Shown one piece after another: positions 49,728-58,898 of a stretch of DNA of 64,000 nt. The notes under the pieces were generated by a model. The model did no database searches. It was not told where the DNA came from and saw only the letters and a program-made list of their open reading frames with translations. Position 1 is the first letter of the stretch, and the number at the start of each line of letters is the position of its first letter. The stretch spans positions 1-64,000 of the forward strand of contig NZ_WEGL01000012.1 of the NCBI RefSeq assembly GCF_009604455.1. Reading direction: 5' to 3'. The position numbers were made by a program, and so were the translations under genes. This DNA comes from Streptomyces sp. RB17 (GTDB lineage Bacteria > Actinomycetota > Actinomycetes > Streptomycetales > Streptomycetaceae).

Positions 49728-50986
49728 GAGCGGTGCGCATGCACAGAATGAGACTCAGGCTGTACGGCATCGCCTTCCTCGCCGTGCTCGCGCTGCTGCT
49801 GTCGCTCGCGGTGGCCGTCTACCAGCAGGCGTTCACGTCCGTCGTGCCCATCACCCTTCAGGCCGGCACCCTCGGCAACCAGCTCGATCCGCGCGCCGAC
49901 GTCAAGCTGCGCGGGCTGCTGGTCGGCGAGGTGCGCGAGGTGCACGCGGACGGCACGAAGGCCACGCTCGACATCGCGCTCGATCCCCGGTACGTCCCGT
50001 ACATCCCCTCGGACGTGCACGCCCGCCTGCTGCCCAAGACGCTGTTCGGCGAGAAGTACGTCGACCTGGTGCCGCCCCCGCGTTCCTCGGCCCGTCCCAT
50101 CCGCGCCGGAGACGTCATCACCCAGGACCGCACGAAGGTCGGCATCGAGGTGCAGCAGCTGATGAACGACCTGCTGCCGCTGCTGCGCACGGTCCAGCCG
50201 GGTGAGCTCGACGCCACGCTCTCGGCGTTCGCCACAGCACTGGAGGGCCGCGGCGACCGGATCGGTGACAACCTCACCCGGGTCGAGGGCTATCTGCGCC
50301 GTCTCAACCCGCACATGCCCTCCCTCGAGGAGGACATCTCGCGGTTCGCGGACGTCGCCGAGGTGTACGGCGACGCCGCGCCCGACCTGATGCGGATCCT
50401 GCGCAACACGGTCACCACCAGCCGCACGATCGTCGACAAGAAGGACCAGCTGGCCGCCGCGCTCCGCTCGACCGCTTCCGCGGCGGACACGGCGAACGGC
50501 TTCCTGTCCGAGAACGGCGACCGGCTGATCACCCTGGGCCGGGTCTCCCGCCCCACGCTGGAGCTGTTCGCCCGCTACTCCCCCGAGTACCCGTGCCTGC
50601 TGACGGGACTGGTCCGGCAGGAGAAGGCCTCGGAGGACGCGTTCCGGGGCGGCGAGATGCGGATCACCCTCGAAGTCGTCCGGCCGCAGGGGGCGTACCG
50701 GCCCGGTGAGGAGCCGGTGTACGGCGAGCGGTCCGGCCCGAACTGCCGTGGCCTGCCGCACCCTCAGGTGCCCGGCCCGAAACCCCATCTCGATGACGGT
50801 ACGTCGGCCGGAGGTTCCGGCGGCGCACTCCCCGGAGGTGTCAACGTGTCCGCCACCCGGGCCGAGCAGCGGGCCGTCGGCTCGCTCGTGGCTCCCGTCA
50901 TGGGCGTCCCCGCCGACCGGGTCCCGCCCGTCGCGACCCTGCTGTTCGGCCCGCTCGCGCGCGGAACGGCGGTGAGTGTCGCATGA
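49724..50986 (+). CDS. MCE family protein, position A
   Basis: The first of six MCE subunits (420 residues from GTG 49724). One N-terminal membrane helix (~15-35) is followed by the MCE domain (~40-125; LDPRADVKLRGLLVGEV, FGEKYVDLVPP) and a long helical region (~150-290) that builds the lipid-conducting needle, ending in a variable tail with CLLTGL and CRGLP cysteines. GTG 49724 overlaps the previous stop (GTGA); ATG 49739 is an alternative. The protein is exported and anchored. Confidence 0.88.
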   Translation: MRAVRMHRMRLRLYGIAFLAVLALLLSLAVAVYQQAFTSVVPITLQAGTLGNQLDPRADVKLRGLLVGEVREVHADGTKATLDIALDPRYVPYIPSDVHARLLPKTLFGEKYVDLVPPPRSSARPIRAGDVITQDRTKVGIEVQQLMNDLLPLLRTVQPGELDATLSAFATALEGRGDRIGDNLTRVEGYLRRLNPHMPSLEEDISRFADVAEVYGDAAPDLMRILRNTVTTSRTIVDKKDQLAAALRSTASAADTANGFLSENGDRLITLGRVSRPTLELFARYSPEYPCLLTGLVRQEKASEDAFRGGEMRITLEVVRPQGAYRPGEEPVYGERSGPNCRGLPHPQVPGPKPHLDDGTSAGGSGGALPGGVNVSATRAEQRAVGSLVAPVMGVPADRVPPVATLLFGPLARGTAVSVA

Positions 50987-52023
50987 GCAGGTCAGCAGCC
51001 CGCCAGACCGCCGCCCCACTGATCAAGTTCAGCCTCTTCGCACTGGTCACGATCGCGGCGACGGCGCTCCTCGGCGCCACCATCGTCAACATCTCCTTCA
51101 CCCCGAAGGACACCTACCACGCCGTGTTCACCGACGTCACCGGGCTGGAGACCGGCGACGACATCCGCGTGGCCGGAGTGCGGGTGGGCGAGGTCGAGGG
51201 CATCCGGATCAAGGACCGGACCCTGGCGGAGGTCACGTTCACCGTCAGCGCGGACCGGCCGCTGCTCGCGGGGACCCACGCGGTCGTCCGCTACCGCAAC
51301 CTGGTCGGGCAGCGGTACATCGCGCTCACCGAGGGCCCCGGCGACATCACCGCCCGGCTGCGGCCGGGCGGCACCATCCCGCTGTCCCGGACCCAGCCGG
51401 CGCTGGACCTCAACGCCCTGCTGAACGGCTTCAAGCCGCTGTTCGCCGCGCTCAGCCCGAGCGACGTCAACCAGCTCGCCACCGAGATCGTCCAGACCCT
51501 CCAGGGCGAGGGCGGCACCGTGAACAGCCTCCTCGCGCACACGGCCTCGCTGACCACGACCCTCGCCGACCGCGACAAGCTGATCGGCTCGGTGGTCGAC
51601 AACCTCAACACCGTCCTGGACACGCTCGACAAGCGCGGCTCCCGCTTCTCCGGGCTGCTCACACAGCTGCGCCGGGTGGTCTCGGGGCTGGCCGCCGACC
51701 GGGGACCCATCGGGGAGTCGCTGGTGAGCATCGGTGACCTGAACGACGTCACGTCGGGGCTGCTGAAGGACGCGCGTCCACCGCTGAAGGACGACATCGC
51801 CGGGCTCGGCGGTCTCACCGGAACCCTGAACAAGAACGAGCACACCGTGGAGGGCGTCCTGAAGCGGCTGCCGAACAAGCTCAACGCGCTGACCGGGACG
51901 GCGTCCTACGGCTCCTGGTTCAACTTCTACCTCTGCGACTTCGACGGCCGGATCGTGCTGCCGAAGACCAAGCAGGTGATCACCCCGGACCTGCACGTGG
52001 CACGGGCGAGGTGCGGCGGATGA
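50983..52023 (+). CDS. MCE family protein, position B
   Basis: The second MCE subunit, 346 residues. It has a membrane anchor at ~12-34, an MCE domain at ~40-120 (VTGLETGDDIRVAGVRVGEV, RYRNLVGQRYIAL) and a helical needle region (~145-320). ATG 50983 overlaps the previous stop as ATGA. The end has a single Cys pair region (FYLCDFDG and ARCGG). Confidence 0.88.
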   Translation: MSRSAARQTAAPLIKFSLFALVTIAATALLGATIVNISFTPKDTYHAVFTDVTGLETGDDIRVAGVRVGEVEGIRIKDRTLAEVTFTVSADRPLLAGTHAVVRYRNLVGQRYIALTEGPGDITARLRPGGTIPLSRTQPALDLNALLNGFKPLFAALSPSDVNQLATEIVQTLQGEGGTVNSLLAHTASLTTTLADRDKLIGSVVDNLNTVLDTLDKRGSRFSGLLTQLRRVVSGLAADRGPIGESLVSIGDLNDVTSGLLKDARPPLKDDIAGLGGLTGTLNKNEHTVEGVLKRLPNKLNALTGTASYGSWFNFYLCDFDGRIVLPKTKQVITPDLHVARARCGG

Positions 52024-53261
52024 AACTGCGTGTCCCACGGCAGCGCCGTCCTGAGCCGCTGGTGAAGGTACGGGTCCTGCCCCCGAAACTGCCGAGACTC
52101 CCCCGGCTGCTGCCGAAGCGCAAGCCCCGCCCCCAGCCCTTGGTCAAGGTGCGCGTCCTGCCTCCCAAGCTGCCCAAACTCCCCCGGCTGCTACCGAAGC
52201 GCAAGCCCCGCCCCCAGCCGCTGGTCAAGGTGCGCGTCCTGCCCCCGAAGCTGCCCAGGATCCGGCTGGGGCGCCCACGCCTGAAGCCCTTCCGTGAGAG
52301 GAACCCGGTCGTCGTGGGCGCCGTCGGCCTCACCGTCCTCGCGCTGCTCACATTCGCCGCCTTCAACGCCGACAGCCTGCCGCTGATCGGCGGCGGCGAC
52401 ACCTACACCGCGGCCTTCTCCGAGGCCGGCGGGCTCAAGCCGGGCGACGAGGTACGGATCGCCGGGGTCAAGGTCGGCAAGGTCGACGGCGTCGACCTGG
52501 ACGGCGACCACGTCAAGGTCACCTTCAAGGTGAAGGGCCACCCCGGGTTCGGCACCGACACGGGCGCGGCGATCCGCGTCAAGACGATCCTCGGCGCGAA
52601 GTACCTGGCCCTGTACCCGAAGGGGCCCGGCCAGTTGAAGCCGGGCAGCGAGATCCCGCTCGGCCGGACCGTCTCGGCGTACGACGTCGTCCAGGCCTTC
52701 AGCGACCTGACGACCACCACCGAGGCGGTCGACACCGACCGGCTCGCGAAGGCGCTGGACACGATCTCCCTCACCTTCCGGGACTCCCCCGAGGAGGTGC
52801 GGGCGTCGATCAAGGGACTGTCACGGATCTCCCGGACCGTCGCCTCCCGGGACAAGGCGCTGCGTGGGCTCCTCGACCATGCGAACGGGGTCACCAAGGT
52901 GCTGGCCGGTCACACCAAGGACTTCTCCGCGCTGGTGAAGGACGGTGACGCGCTGTTCAAGGAGATCGACAAGCGGCGCGCGGCGATCCACGCGCTGCTC
53001 AGGAGTTCCGCGCTGTTGGGCATCGAGCTGTCCGGCCTGGTCGACGACAACAGCAAGGAGATCGGGCCCGCGCTGAAGAACCTCAACACCTTCCTGAAGA
53101 TGCTCGAACGCAACCAGGCGAGCCTCAACCGCAGCGTCCAGCTCCTCGCGCCGTACGTGCGGCTCTTCACCAACACCCTGGGCAACGGCCGCTGGTTCGA
53201 CTCCTACGTCCAGAACCTGGTCGCCGCCCCGGTCACACCACGGACGGGAGGCACCCGGTGA
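52020..53261 (+). CDS. MCE family protein, position C, with basic repeat N-terminus
   Basis: The third MCE subunit, 413 residues. The MCE domain (~125-205; GGLKPGDEVRIAGVKVGKV, ILGAKYLALYPKG) and helical region are normal. The membrane helix (~100-118; VVVGAVGLTVLALLTFAAF) is preceded by about 95 cytoplasmic residues, most of them a 27-residue repeat rich in Pro, Lys, Arg and Leu. Other subunits here have only 5-15 residues before the helix. ATG 52020 overlaps the previous stop (ATGA). The repeat is encoded by nearly identical 81-bp DNA units. Confidence 0.88.
   Translation: MKLRVPRQRRPEPLVKVRVLPPKLPRLPRLLPKRKPRPQPLVKVRVLPPKLPKLPRLLPKRKPRPQPLVKVRVLPPKLPRIRLGRPRLKPFRERNPVVVGAVGLTVLALLTFAAFNADSLPLIGGGDTYTAAFSEAGGLKPGDEVRIAGVKVGKVDGVDLDGDHVKVTFKVKGHPGFGTDTGAAIRVKTILGAKYLALYPKGPGQLKPGSEIPLGRTVSAYDVVQAFSDLTTTTEAVDTDRLAKALDTISLTFRDSPEEVRASIKGLSRISRTVASRDKALRGLLDHANGVTKVLAGHTKDFSALVKDGDALFKEIDKRRAAIHALLRSSALLGIELSGLVDDNSKEIGPALKNLNTFLKMLERNQASLNRSVQLLAPYVRLFTNTLGNGRWFDSYVQNLVAAPVTPRTGGTR
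52056..52256 (+). repeat. 81-bp tandem repeat inside the third MCE gene
   Basis: Two full copies (52056-52136 and 52137-52217) and a third partial copy (52218-52256) encode PLVKVRVLPPKLPRLPRLLP plus KRKPRPQ. They differ at only a few positions, which points to recent duplication. They stay in frame, so copy number can change without breaking the gene. Confidence 0.85.
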
Positions 53262-54367
53262 CCCGCAGACTGCTGGCCCTGTTCACCGCGCTCGCCGTCG
53301 TCGCCGGCCTCGCCGTCGTCCTCTGGCCGGGCCCCGCCCCCGTCCACGTCACGGCGTACTTCCCGCGCACCGTCGGCATCTACCCCGGCTCCGACGTCCG
53401 CGTCCTCGGCGTCCGCATCGGCGAGGTCAGGAAGATCACGCCGGAGGGCGACCGGGTCCGGGTGGAGCTGGAGTACGACCGGGGGCGCAAGGTCCCCGCC
53501 GGCGCACAGGCCGCCATCGTGAACTCCTCGGTGGTCAGCGACCGTTACGTGCAGCTGCTGCCGGTGTACCGCAAGGGCGCTGTCCTGCGGGACGGAGACG
53601 TCATCCCCGAGTCCCGTACGGCCGTCCCCGTCGAACTGGACCGGATCTTCGACAGCCTGCACACCACCGCCGAGGCGCTCGGCCCGAACGGCGCCAACAA
53701 GCAGGGCTCGCTGTCCCGGCTGCTCGGGGTGAGCGCGGACAACCTCCGGGGGCAGGGCAAGAACCTCAACCAGACGGTCGAGGACCTCTCCCAGGCGGTC
53801 ACCACGCTGTCCGACGGGCGCGGCGACCTGTTCGGCACCGTACGGAACCTTCAGGTGTTCACGGCAGCGCTCGCGGCGGACGACACCAGCGTGCGGTCGT
53901 TCGACACCGACCTCGCCGACGTGGCCGGGCAACTGGCCGGGGAGCGCAAGGATCTCGCCGCCGCGCTGAAGTACCTGGCCGCCGCACTCGGTGACGTGGC
54001 CGGCTTCGTGAAGGGCAACAAGAAGGCGCTGACCTCGGACGTCACGGGCCTGGCCAAGGTCACCAAGGTCCTCGTCACCCAACGGGCCGCACTGGAGGAG
54101 CTGTTGACCGTCGCCCCCACGGGCCTGTCGAACCTGCAGAACGCCTACAACCCCGCCGCCGGCACCCTCGACACCCGCAACAACGCACAAGCCTCCCAGG
54201 ATCCGTCATCGCTGCTCTGCTCGATCCTGAAGACGACCGGCGACGACCACGACAACTGCGCCGGGCTGAAGAAGCTCTTCGACTCCCTGCCCAAGGTGCC
54301 GTCGGCCCCGGCGTCGACGGGCACGGTCGACAAGACCCTCGGCGGAATCCTGGGGGCACCGGCATGA
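53258..54367 (+). CDS. MCE family protein, position D
   Basis: The fourth MCE subunit, 369 residues. It has a short N-terminus and membrane helix (~4-24), an MCE domain (~28-110; TVGIYPGSDVRVLGVRIGEV, VVSDRYVQLLPVY), a long coiled helical region and a C-terminal pair of cysteines (SSLLCSIL and HDNCAGL). The GTG start overlaps the previous stop as GTGA. Confidence 0.88.
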   Translation: MTRRLLALFTALAVVAGLAVVLWPGPAPVHVTAYFPRTVGIYPGSDVRVLGVRIGEVRKITPEGDRVRVELEYDRGRKVPAGAQAAIVNSSVVSDRYVQLLPVYRKGAVLRDGDVIPESRTAVPVELDRIFDSLHTTAEALGPNGANKQGSLSRLLGVSADNLRGQGKNLNQTVEDLSQAVTTLSDGRGDLFGTVRNLQVFTAALAADDTSVRSFDTDLADVAGQLAGERKDLAAALKYLAAALGDVAGFVKGNKKALTSDVTGLAKVTKVLVTQRAALEELLTVAPTGLSNLQNAYNPAAGTLDTRNNAQASQDPSSLLCSILKTTGDDHDNCAGLKKLFDSLPKVPSAPASTGTVDKTLGGILGAPA

Positions 54368-55647
54368 GCGTGCAGCGCATGGCGCGGGTGGCCGCCTGGA
54401 CGGCTGTCGGCTCGCTGCTGCTGACCGGCTGCGAGTTCAACGGCTGGTACGACGTCCCGCTCCCCGGCGGCGCCGCCTCGGACGGCCACGCCTACCACGT
54501 CACCGTCGAGTTCCGGGACGTCCTGGACCTGGTGCCGCAGTCGGCGGTCAAGGTCGACGACGTCACCGTGGGCGCGGTCGAGAAGGTGGAACTGGACGGC
54601 TGGCACGCACGGGTACGGCTGCGCATCGCCGACTCGGTCAAGCTGCCCGGCAACGCGGTCGCCGACCTGAGGCAGACGAGCATGCTCGGCGAGAAGTACG
54701 TCGCCCTGTCCGCGCCGGCCGGCACCGCGCCCGTCGGACGGCTCCACGACGGCGACATCGTCCCGCTGTCCCGCAGCGGCCGCAACCCGGAGGTCGAGGA
54801 GGTCCTGTCGGCCCTGTCCGCACTGCTCAACGGCGGCGGGGTCGCGCAGCTGAAGACGATCACCGTCGAGCTGAACAAGGCCCTCAGCGGCCGCGAGGAC
54901 CGGGTCAGGTCCCTGCTGAAGCAGCTCGACACGTTCCTCGGCGGCCTCGACGGCCAGCGGGCGGAGATCGTGCGCGCACTCAAGGGCGTCGACCGGCTGG
55001 CGAAGCGGCTGAAGAAGGAGAAGAAGACGATCGCCCTGGCCGTCGACACCATGCCGCCCGCGCTGAAGGCCCTCGCCGACCAGCGCAAGAACCTGACGAA
55101 GATGCTCACCTCCCTGTCCACACTCGGCAAGACCGGCACCAGGGTGGTGAACGCCTCCCACGACGACACCGTCGCCGACCTGAAGAAGCTCCGGCCCATC
55201 CTGCAGGAGCTGAACAAGGCGGGCGACGACCTGCCCAACTCCCTGGAGATCCTCACCACTTACCCGTTCCCGCGCAACGCGACGGACGCCGTCAAGGGCG
55301 ACTACGTCAACCTGAAGATCACCGCCGACCTCGACCTGGCGGACCTGTACGGCAACGTCACCGGCAAGCCGGGCAAGGGCGGAAAGTCGCCGGCCCCCGG
55401 GACCCCGCACCTTCCCGGCCTCCCCACTCCCACCCCTCTCCCGTCCGTCCCGTCCCTGCCGGGCACCCCGTCCGTGCCCCCCGTGCCCTCCGCACCCACC
55501 GTGCCCTCGACGCCGTCCGACGGCAGCACCCTGCTGTGCCCGCCCGTGTGCACCGCGGCCTACGGCACCGGGGGCGGCTCGCGTCGCCTGCCACCCGGGA
55601 TCGATCTCGGCCTCGCCGAGCTGATGCTGAAGGGGATCATGCCGTGA
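54364..55647 (+). CDS. MCE lipoprotein, position E (LprK-like)
   Basis: The fifth MCE subunit, 427 residues, carrying a lipobox (SLLLTGC) instead of a plain membrane anchor, as in MceE/LprK proteins of mycobacteria. The MCE domain is at ~45-130 (VLDLVPQSAVKVDDVTVGAV, MLGEKYVALSAP), the helical needle at ~145-300, and a Pro-rich spacer with PSVPSLPGTPSVPPVPSAP then leads to a Cys-containing end. ATG 54364 overlaps the previous stop. Confidence 0.9.
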   Translation: MSVQRMARVAAWTAVGSLLLTGCEFNGWYDVPLPGGAASDGHAYHVTVEFRDVLDLVPQSAVKVDDVTVGAVEKVELDGWHARVRLRIADSVKLPGNAVADLRQTSMLGEKYVALSAPAGTAPVGRLHDGDIVPLSRSGRNPEVEEVLSALSALLNGGGVAQLKTITVELNKALSGREDRVRSLLKQLDTFLGGLDGQRAEIVRALKGVDRLAKRLKKEKKTIALAVDTMPPALKALADQRKNLTKMLTSLSTLGKTGTRVVNASHDDTVADLKKLRPILQELNKAGDDLPNSLEILTTYPFPRNATDAVKGDYVNLKITADLDLADLYGNVTGKPGKGGKSPAPGTPHLPGLPTPTPLPSVPSLPGTPSVPPVPSAPTVPSTPSDGSTLLCPPVCTAAYGTGGGSRRLPPGIDLGLAELMLKGIMP

Positions 55648-56918
55648 TCACACGTACGGTCAGGGCCCAGCTGCTCGCCTTCGCGACCGTCACCGCCCTC
55701 GGGGTGTCGTACGTCGGCGCCCGGTACACGGGCCTCGTGGACGACGTCCTGCACCGCGGGTACACCGTGCGCGCCGACTTCGCCGAGTCCGGGGGTGTCT
55801 TCCCCGGCGCCGAGGTCACCTACCGGGGCGTGCCGGTGGGCCGCGTGGGCGATCTGCAGCTGACCGGGTCCGGGGTCTCGGTGGCGCTGAACATCGAGGA
55901 CGGCGCCCCGAGGATCCCGGCCGACACGCTCGCGGTGGTCGCCGACCGTTCGGCGGTGGGCGAGCAGTACGTCGACCTCCAGCCGCGGCGGTCGGGCGGG
56001 CCGTACCTCATGGACGGCAGCCCGATCCCGCGCAGCCGCACCCGGACCCCGCTGCCGGTCACCGACCTGGTCCTCAGCCTCGACCGGCTGGTCAACTCGG
56101 TCGGCAAGGACGATCTGCGGGTCACCGTGGACGAGTTGGGCAAGGCCTTCGCCGGCACCGGACCGAACCTGAGCCGGCTGGTGGACTCCGGCAACGCGCT
56201 GGTGGAATCGGCATCCGAGTCGCTCCCCCGGACGGTCTCGCTGATCGAGGACTCGCGGAAGGTGCTCAAGACACAGGCCGACCAGGGCTCGGCCATCAAG
56301 TCGTTCTCCCGCGACCTGGCCACGCTCACCGAGCAGCTGAAGTCGAGCGACGGCGATCTGCGCAGGCTGATCGGCAACACCGCGCCCGCCGCCGAGCAGT
56401 TGGACTCCCTGCTGAAGTCCACCCGGCCGCACGTACCGGTCCTGCTGGCCAACCTCATCAGCGGCGGCCAGATCACCCTGGCCCGGCTGCCCGGCGTCGA
56501 ACAGGCCCTGGTCACGCTCCCGCTCACGGTCGCGGGCAGCTACACGGTCATCCCCGGCGACGGCACCACCCACTTCGGGCTGACCGTGAACGCCGACGAC
56601 CCGCCCGCGTGCACCCAGGGCTACGGCACCCAGCGGCGCGACCCCGCCGACACCGGCACGCGCGCGGCGAACACCGGCGCGCATTGCACGGCACCGCGCG
56701 GCAGCAAGACCTCGGTGCGCGGTGCCCAGAACGCGCCCGGCCCGGCCACCGGTCGGTACGGCGCCGACCAGGCCGCGTTCGTGGCCCCGTACGACCCGGA
56801 GACCGGCACCGTGACCGGCCCGGACGCAGCGCCCGTCGAGATCGGCTCGACGGGCGGCGAACAGACCCTGTTCGGAAAGGAGTCGTGGCAATGGCTGCTC
56901 GTGGGACCGATGGCGTGA
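55644..56918 (+). CDS. MCE family protein, position F
   Basis: The sixth and last MCE subunit, 424 residues. It has a membrane helix at ~8-28, an MCE domain at ~32-115 (GGVFPGAEVTYRGVPVGRV, AVGEQYVDLQPR), helical repeats at ~140-300 and a mature C-terminal region with two cysteines (PPACTQGYG and AHCTAPRG). GTG 55644 overlaps the previous stop as GTGA. Its end overlaps the next gene by 28 bp. Confidence 0.88.
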   Translation: MITRTVRAQLLAFATVTALGVSYVGARYTGLVDDVLHRGYTVRADFAESGGVFPGAEVTYRGVPVGRVGDLQLTGSGVSVALNIEDGAPRIPADTLAVVADRSAVGEQYVDLQPRRSGGPYLMDGSPIPRSRTRTPLPVTDLVLSLDRLVNSVGKDDLRVTVDELGKAFAGTGPNLSRLVDSGNALVESASESLPRTVSLIEDSRKVLKTQADQGSAIKSFSRDLATLTEQLKSSDGDLRRLIGNTAPAAEQLDSLLKSTRPHVPVLLANLISGGQITLARLPGVEQALVTLPLTVAGSYTVIPGDGTTHFGLTVNADDPPACTQGYGTQRRDPADTGTRAANTGAHCTAPRGSKTSVRGAQNAPGPATGRYGADQAAFVAPYDPETGTVTGPDAAPVEIGSTGGEQTLFGKESWQWLLVGPMA

Positions 56919-57403
56919 CAGGGGGCCGCGCGAGGCTGCTGTCGGCGGGACTCGTCGCCGCGACCGTGCTGACGGCCGTGCTGTGTGTCTGGCTGGGCCT
57001 GAAGCTGGCCGACCAGCGCGGGGCGGAGCACCGCCGTCAGGACATCCTGGCGGCGGCCCGCCAGTCGGCGCTGAACTTCACCTCACTCGACTACCGGCAC
57101 TACGACCGGGACAGCCGCACCGTGCTGCAGGGGGCCACCGGCGACTTCAAGAAGCAGTTCGCCGCGCAGACCGCGCAGCTGACGAAGCTCGTCGCCCAGA
57201 ACAAGTCGGTGTCCGAGGGGCAGGTCCTGGAAGCGGGCATCGTGCGGTCCGACGCGCGCTCGGCCCGGGTCCTGGTCGTGGCCGACAGCAAGGTGACCAA
57301 CACCGCCGCGCCCGAGGGCCAGGCGCGCACGTACCGGCTCCAGCTCGACCTCGTGCGCGTGGCCGGCCGCTGGCTGACCTCCGATGTCACGTTCGTGGGC
57401 TGA
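56891..57403 (+). CDS. Mce-associated membrane protein, first copy
   Basis: A 170-residue protein with one membrane helix (~14-36) and a periplasm-facing, NTF2-like domain of the Mce-associated (Mam) kind: ILAAARQSALNFTSLDYRHY, then a VLVVADSKVTN strand and RWLTSDVTFVG end. ATG 56891 has AAGGAG eight bases upstream and overlaps the end of the last MCE gene. Related proteins in mycobacteria stabilise the Mce complex. Confidence 0.82.
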   Translation: MAARGTDGVTGGRARLLSAGLVAATVLTAVLCVWLGLKLADQRGAEHRRQDILAAARQSALNFTSLDYRHYDRDSRTVLQGATGDFKKQFAAQTAQLTKLVAQNKSVSEGQVLEAGIVRSDARSARVLVVADSKVTNTAAPEGQARTYRLQLDLVRVAGRWLTSDVTFVG

Positions 57404-57437
57404 CCCCACTGTGAGGCCGTCAATGAGGAGAGACACC

Positions 57438-58166
57438 GTGGCGAACCCGACCTCCCGCACCCGCGGCACCGGCTCCCCGGCCCGCCGCACCATGACCGCG
57501 GCCGCACGCGCGGCGGCCAAGCGCGCCGCCCGCCAGGAAGAGGAAGCCGTCCCCGGGCGCACCCTGCTCGTCGAGCCCCCGGCGGACGGCTGGGAGGACC
57601 CGCCGGAGCCCGCGCCCGAGCCCTTCGAGGATGAGCCGGAGGACGGCGCGCCCTCGCGCAGGGTCGGACGGCGCCTGCTCACCGCGGTGCTGGGCCTCGT
57701 CCTCGTGACTGCCCTGGTCGTGACCGCCGTCCTCGGGTGGCAGTACCGGCAGGGGCGGCAGGCGGAGCAGGCCCGGGGCGAGGCCCTCGCGGCCGCGCGG
57801 AAGGCGGCGCCGGTCGTGCTGTCGTACGACTACCGGCACTTGGACCGGGACTTCGCCCGGGCCCGCGCCCTGCTGACCGGGCACTTCCGCGACCAGTACG
57901 GCAGGACGACGAAGACGGTGGTCGCGCCGACGGCGACGACGTACCACGCCGTGGTGAAGGCGACCGTGGCCACACCCTCCGACGGCGGCACCCCTGCCGC
58001 GTCCGTCGTGTCGGCCACACCGGACAAGGCCGTCGTCCTGCTCTTCGTCAACCAGGTCACCCGGAGCACCCAGGTCCCGACGCCCCGACTGGACCTGAAC
58101 CGGGTGCGCTTGACGCTCACGCGTACCTCCGACGGCTGGAAGGTGAGCGGCGTCGACGCCCTCTGA
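57438..58166 (+). CDS. Mce-associated membrane protein, second copy
   Basis: A 242-residue paralogue of the previous protein with a long, charged cytoplasmic N-terminus (~75 residues, Ala/Arg then Glu/Pro rich), one membrane helix (~80-102) and the same NTF2-like outer domain (APVVLSYDYRHLDRDFARA, end WKVSGVDAL). GTG 57438 has AGGAG seven bases upstream. It is the last gene of the mce operon. Confidence 0.82.
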   Translation: MANPTSRTRGTGSPARRTMTAAARAAAKRAARQEEEAVPGRTLLVEPPADGWEDPPEPAPEPFEDEPEDGAPSRRVGRRLLTAVLGLVLVTALVVTAVLGWQYRQGRQAEQARGEALAAARKAAPVVLSYDYRHLDRDFARARALLTGHFRDQYGRTTKTVVAPTATTYHAVVKATVATPSDGGTPAASVVSATPDKAVVLLFVNQVTRSTQVPTPRLDLNRVRLTLTRTSDGWKVSGVDAL

Positions 58167-58898
58167 CACGTCAACAGAGACTGGTCAGCGGTGGTGTGAC
58201 CTCCTCGGAGGCATCGATCGTTCACAACGCAGGGCTGGGATACAAAGACGACTGGCTGAGCAAATCCCGGGGTCGGGTCGAACAGGAGATCGACGAAGGC
58301 TGGGACACGTTGTCGCGGAAGGGGTCTGACGGTTCTGCCATGGCAGTTGCTCGGGGTGGATTTCTCCAGGGAGTTCGCGGAGCGCCTCGAGCCCCTTGCA
58401 ATCTGCTGCTCGCACGCGTGGACGAAACCGCAGGACCGAACTACCAGCCTGCTTCGCGGCTGCGGGAGCGATACCTCGACCCCGAGGAGAGGGGCGAAAG
58501 CTGGCGCTGCCTGGCCGGCCGGGGTGGTCCGGCTGTCGGGTCGGGCGGGCGCCGGAGCCACCGCTCAGGGCGAAGGTGAGCTGCTCGCGCGCGGAGCAAG
58601 CCCCAGCACCGATCTGGCGCCGGTCGTTCCGAGCCCTTGATGGCGCTTTGTTACATCGAGTGATCTCGCCCGCTTCGTCGAGGACGTCGGTGAAGACGAG
58701 CACCGGCGCGTCGGCGTGTGCCCGTGCCGAGGCGAGCGCCGGCTTGCGACTCCGCCCGGCACGCCTTGCGACGGCGCTCACGACCTACCACTTCGGCTCC
58801 CTGCTGGGAAGGCTACCGACACGGTTCCTGCACATTTCTGTCGCGGATCGTCCCACTTCGCTAGCCTGACCAACAGGCTGGTGAGCGAGGGGAATAGC
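58167..58898. other. Long gap after the mce operon, no recognised gene
   Basis: About 730 bases with open frames on both strands but no family match. Minus-strand frames show fragments such as HADAPVLVFTDVLDEAGEI without a coherent domain. A CTCTG/CAGAG inverted repeat just after the mce stop is too weak to call as a terminator. The control region of the LAL-type gene probably lies at 58790-58890. Confidence 0.35.

Noticed and set aside
52056..52256. CRISPR-like direct repeats
   Set aside because: The copies are contiguous, 81 bp long, in frame and without spacers; they encode a protein repeat.
58185..58781. Long open frames on both strands after the mce operon
   Set aside because: No domain, no start signal, and composition expected of GC-rich non-coding sequence; fragments such as PVLVFTDV are too short to assign.
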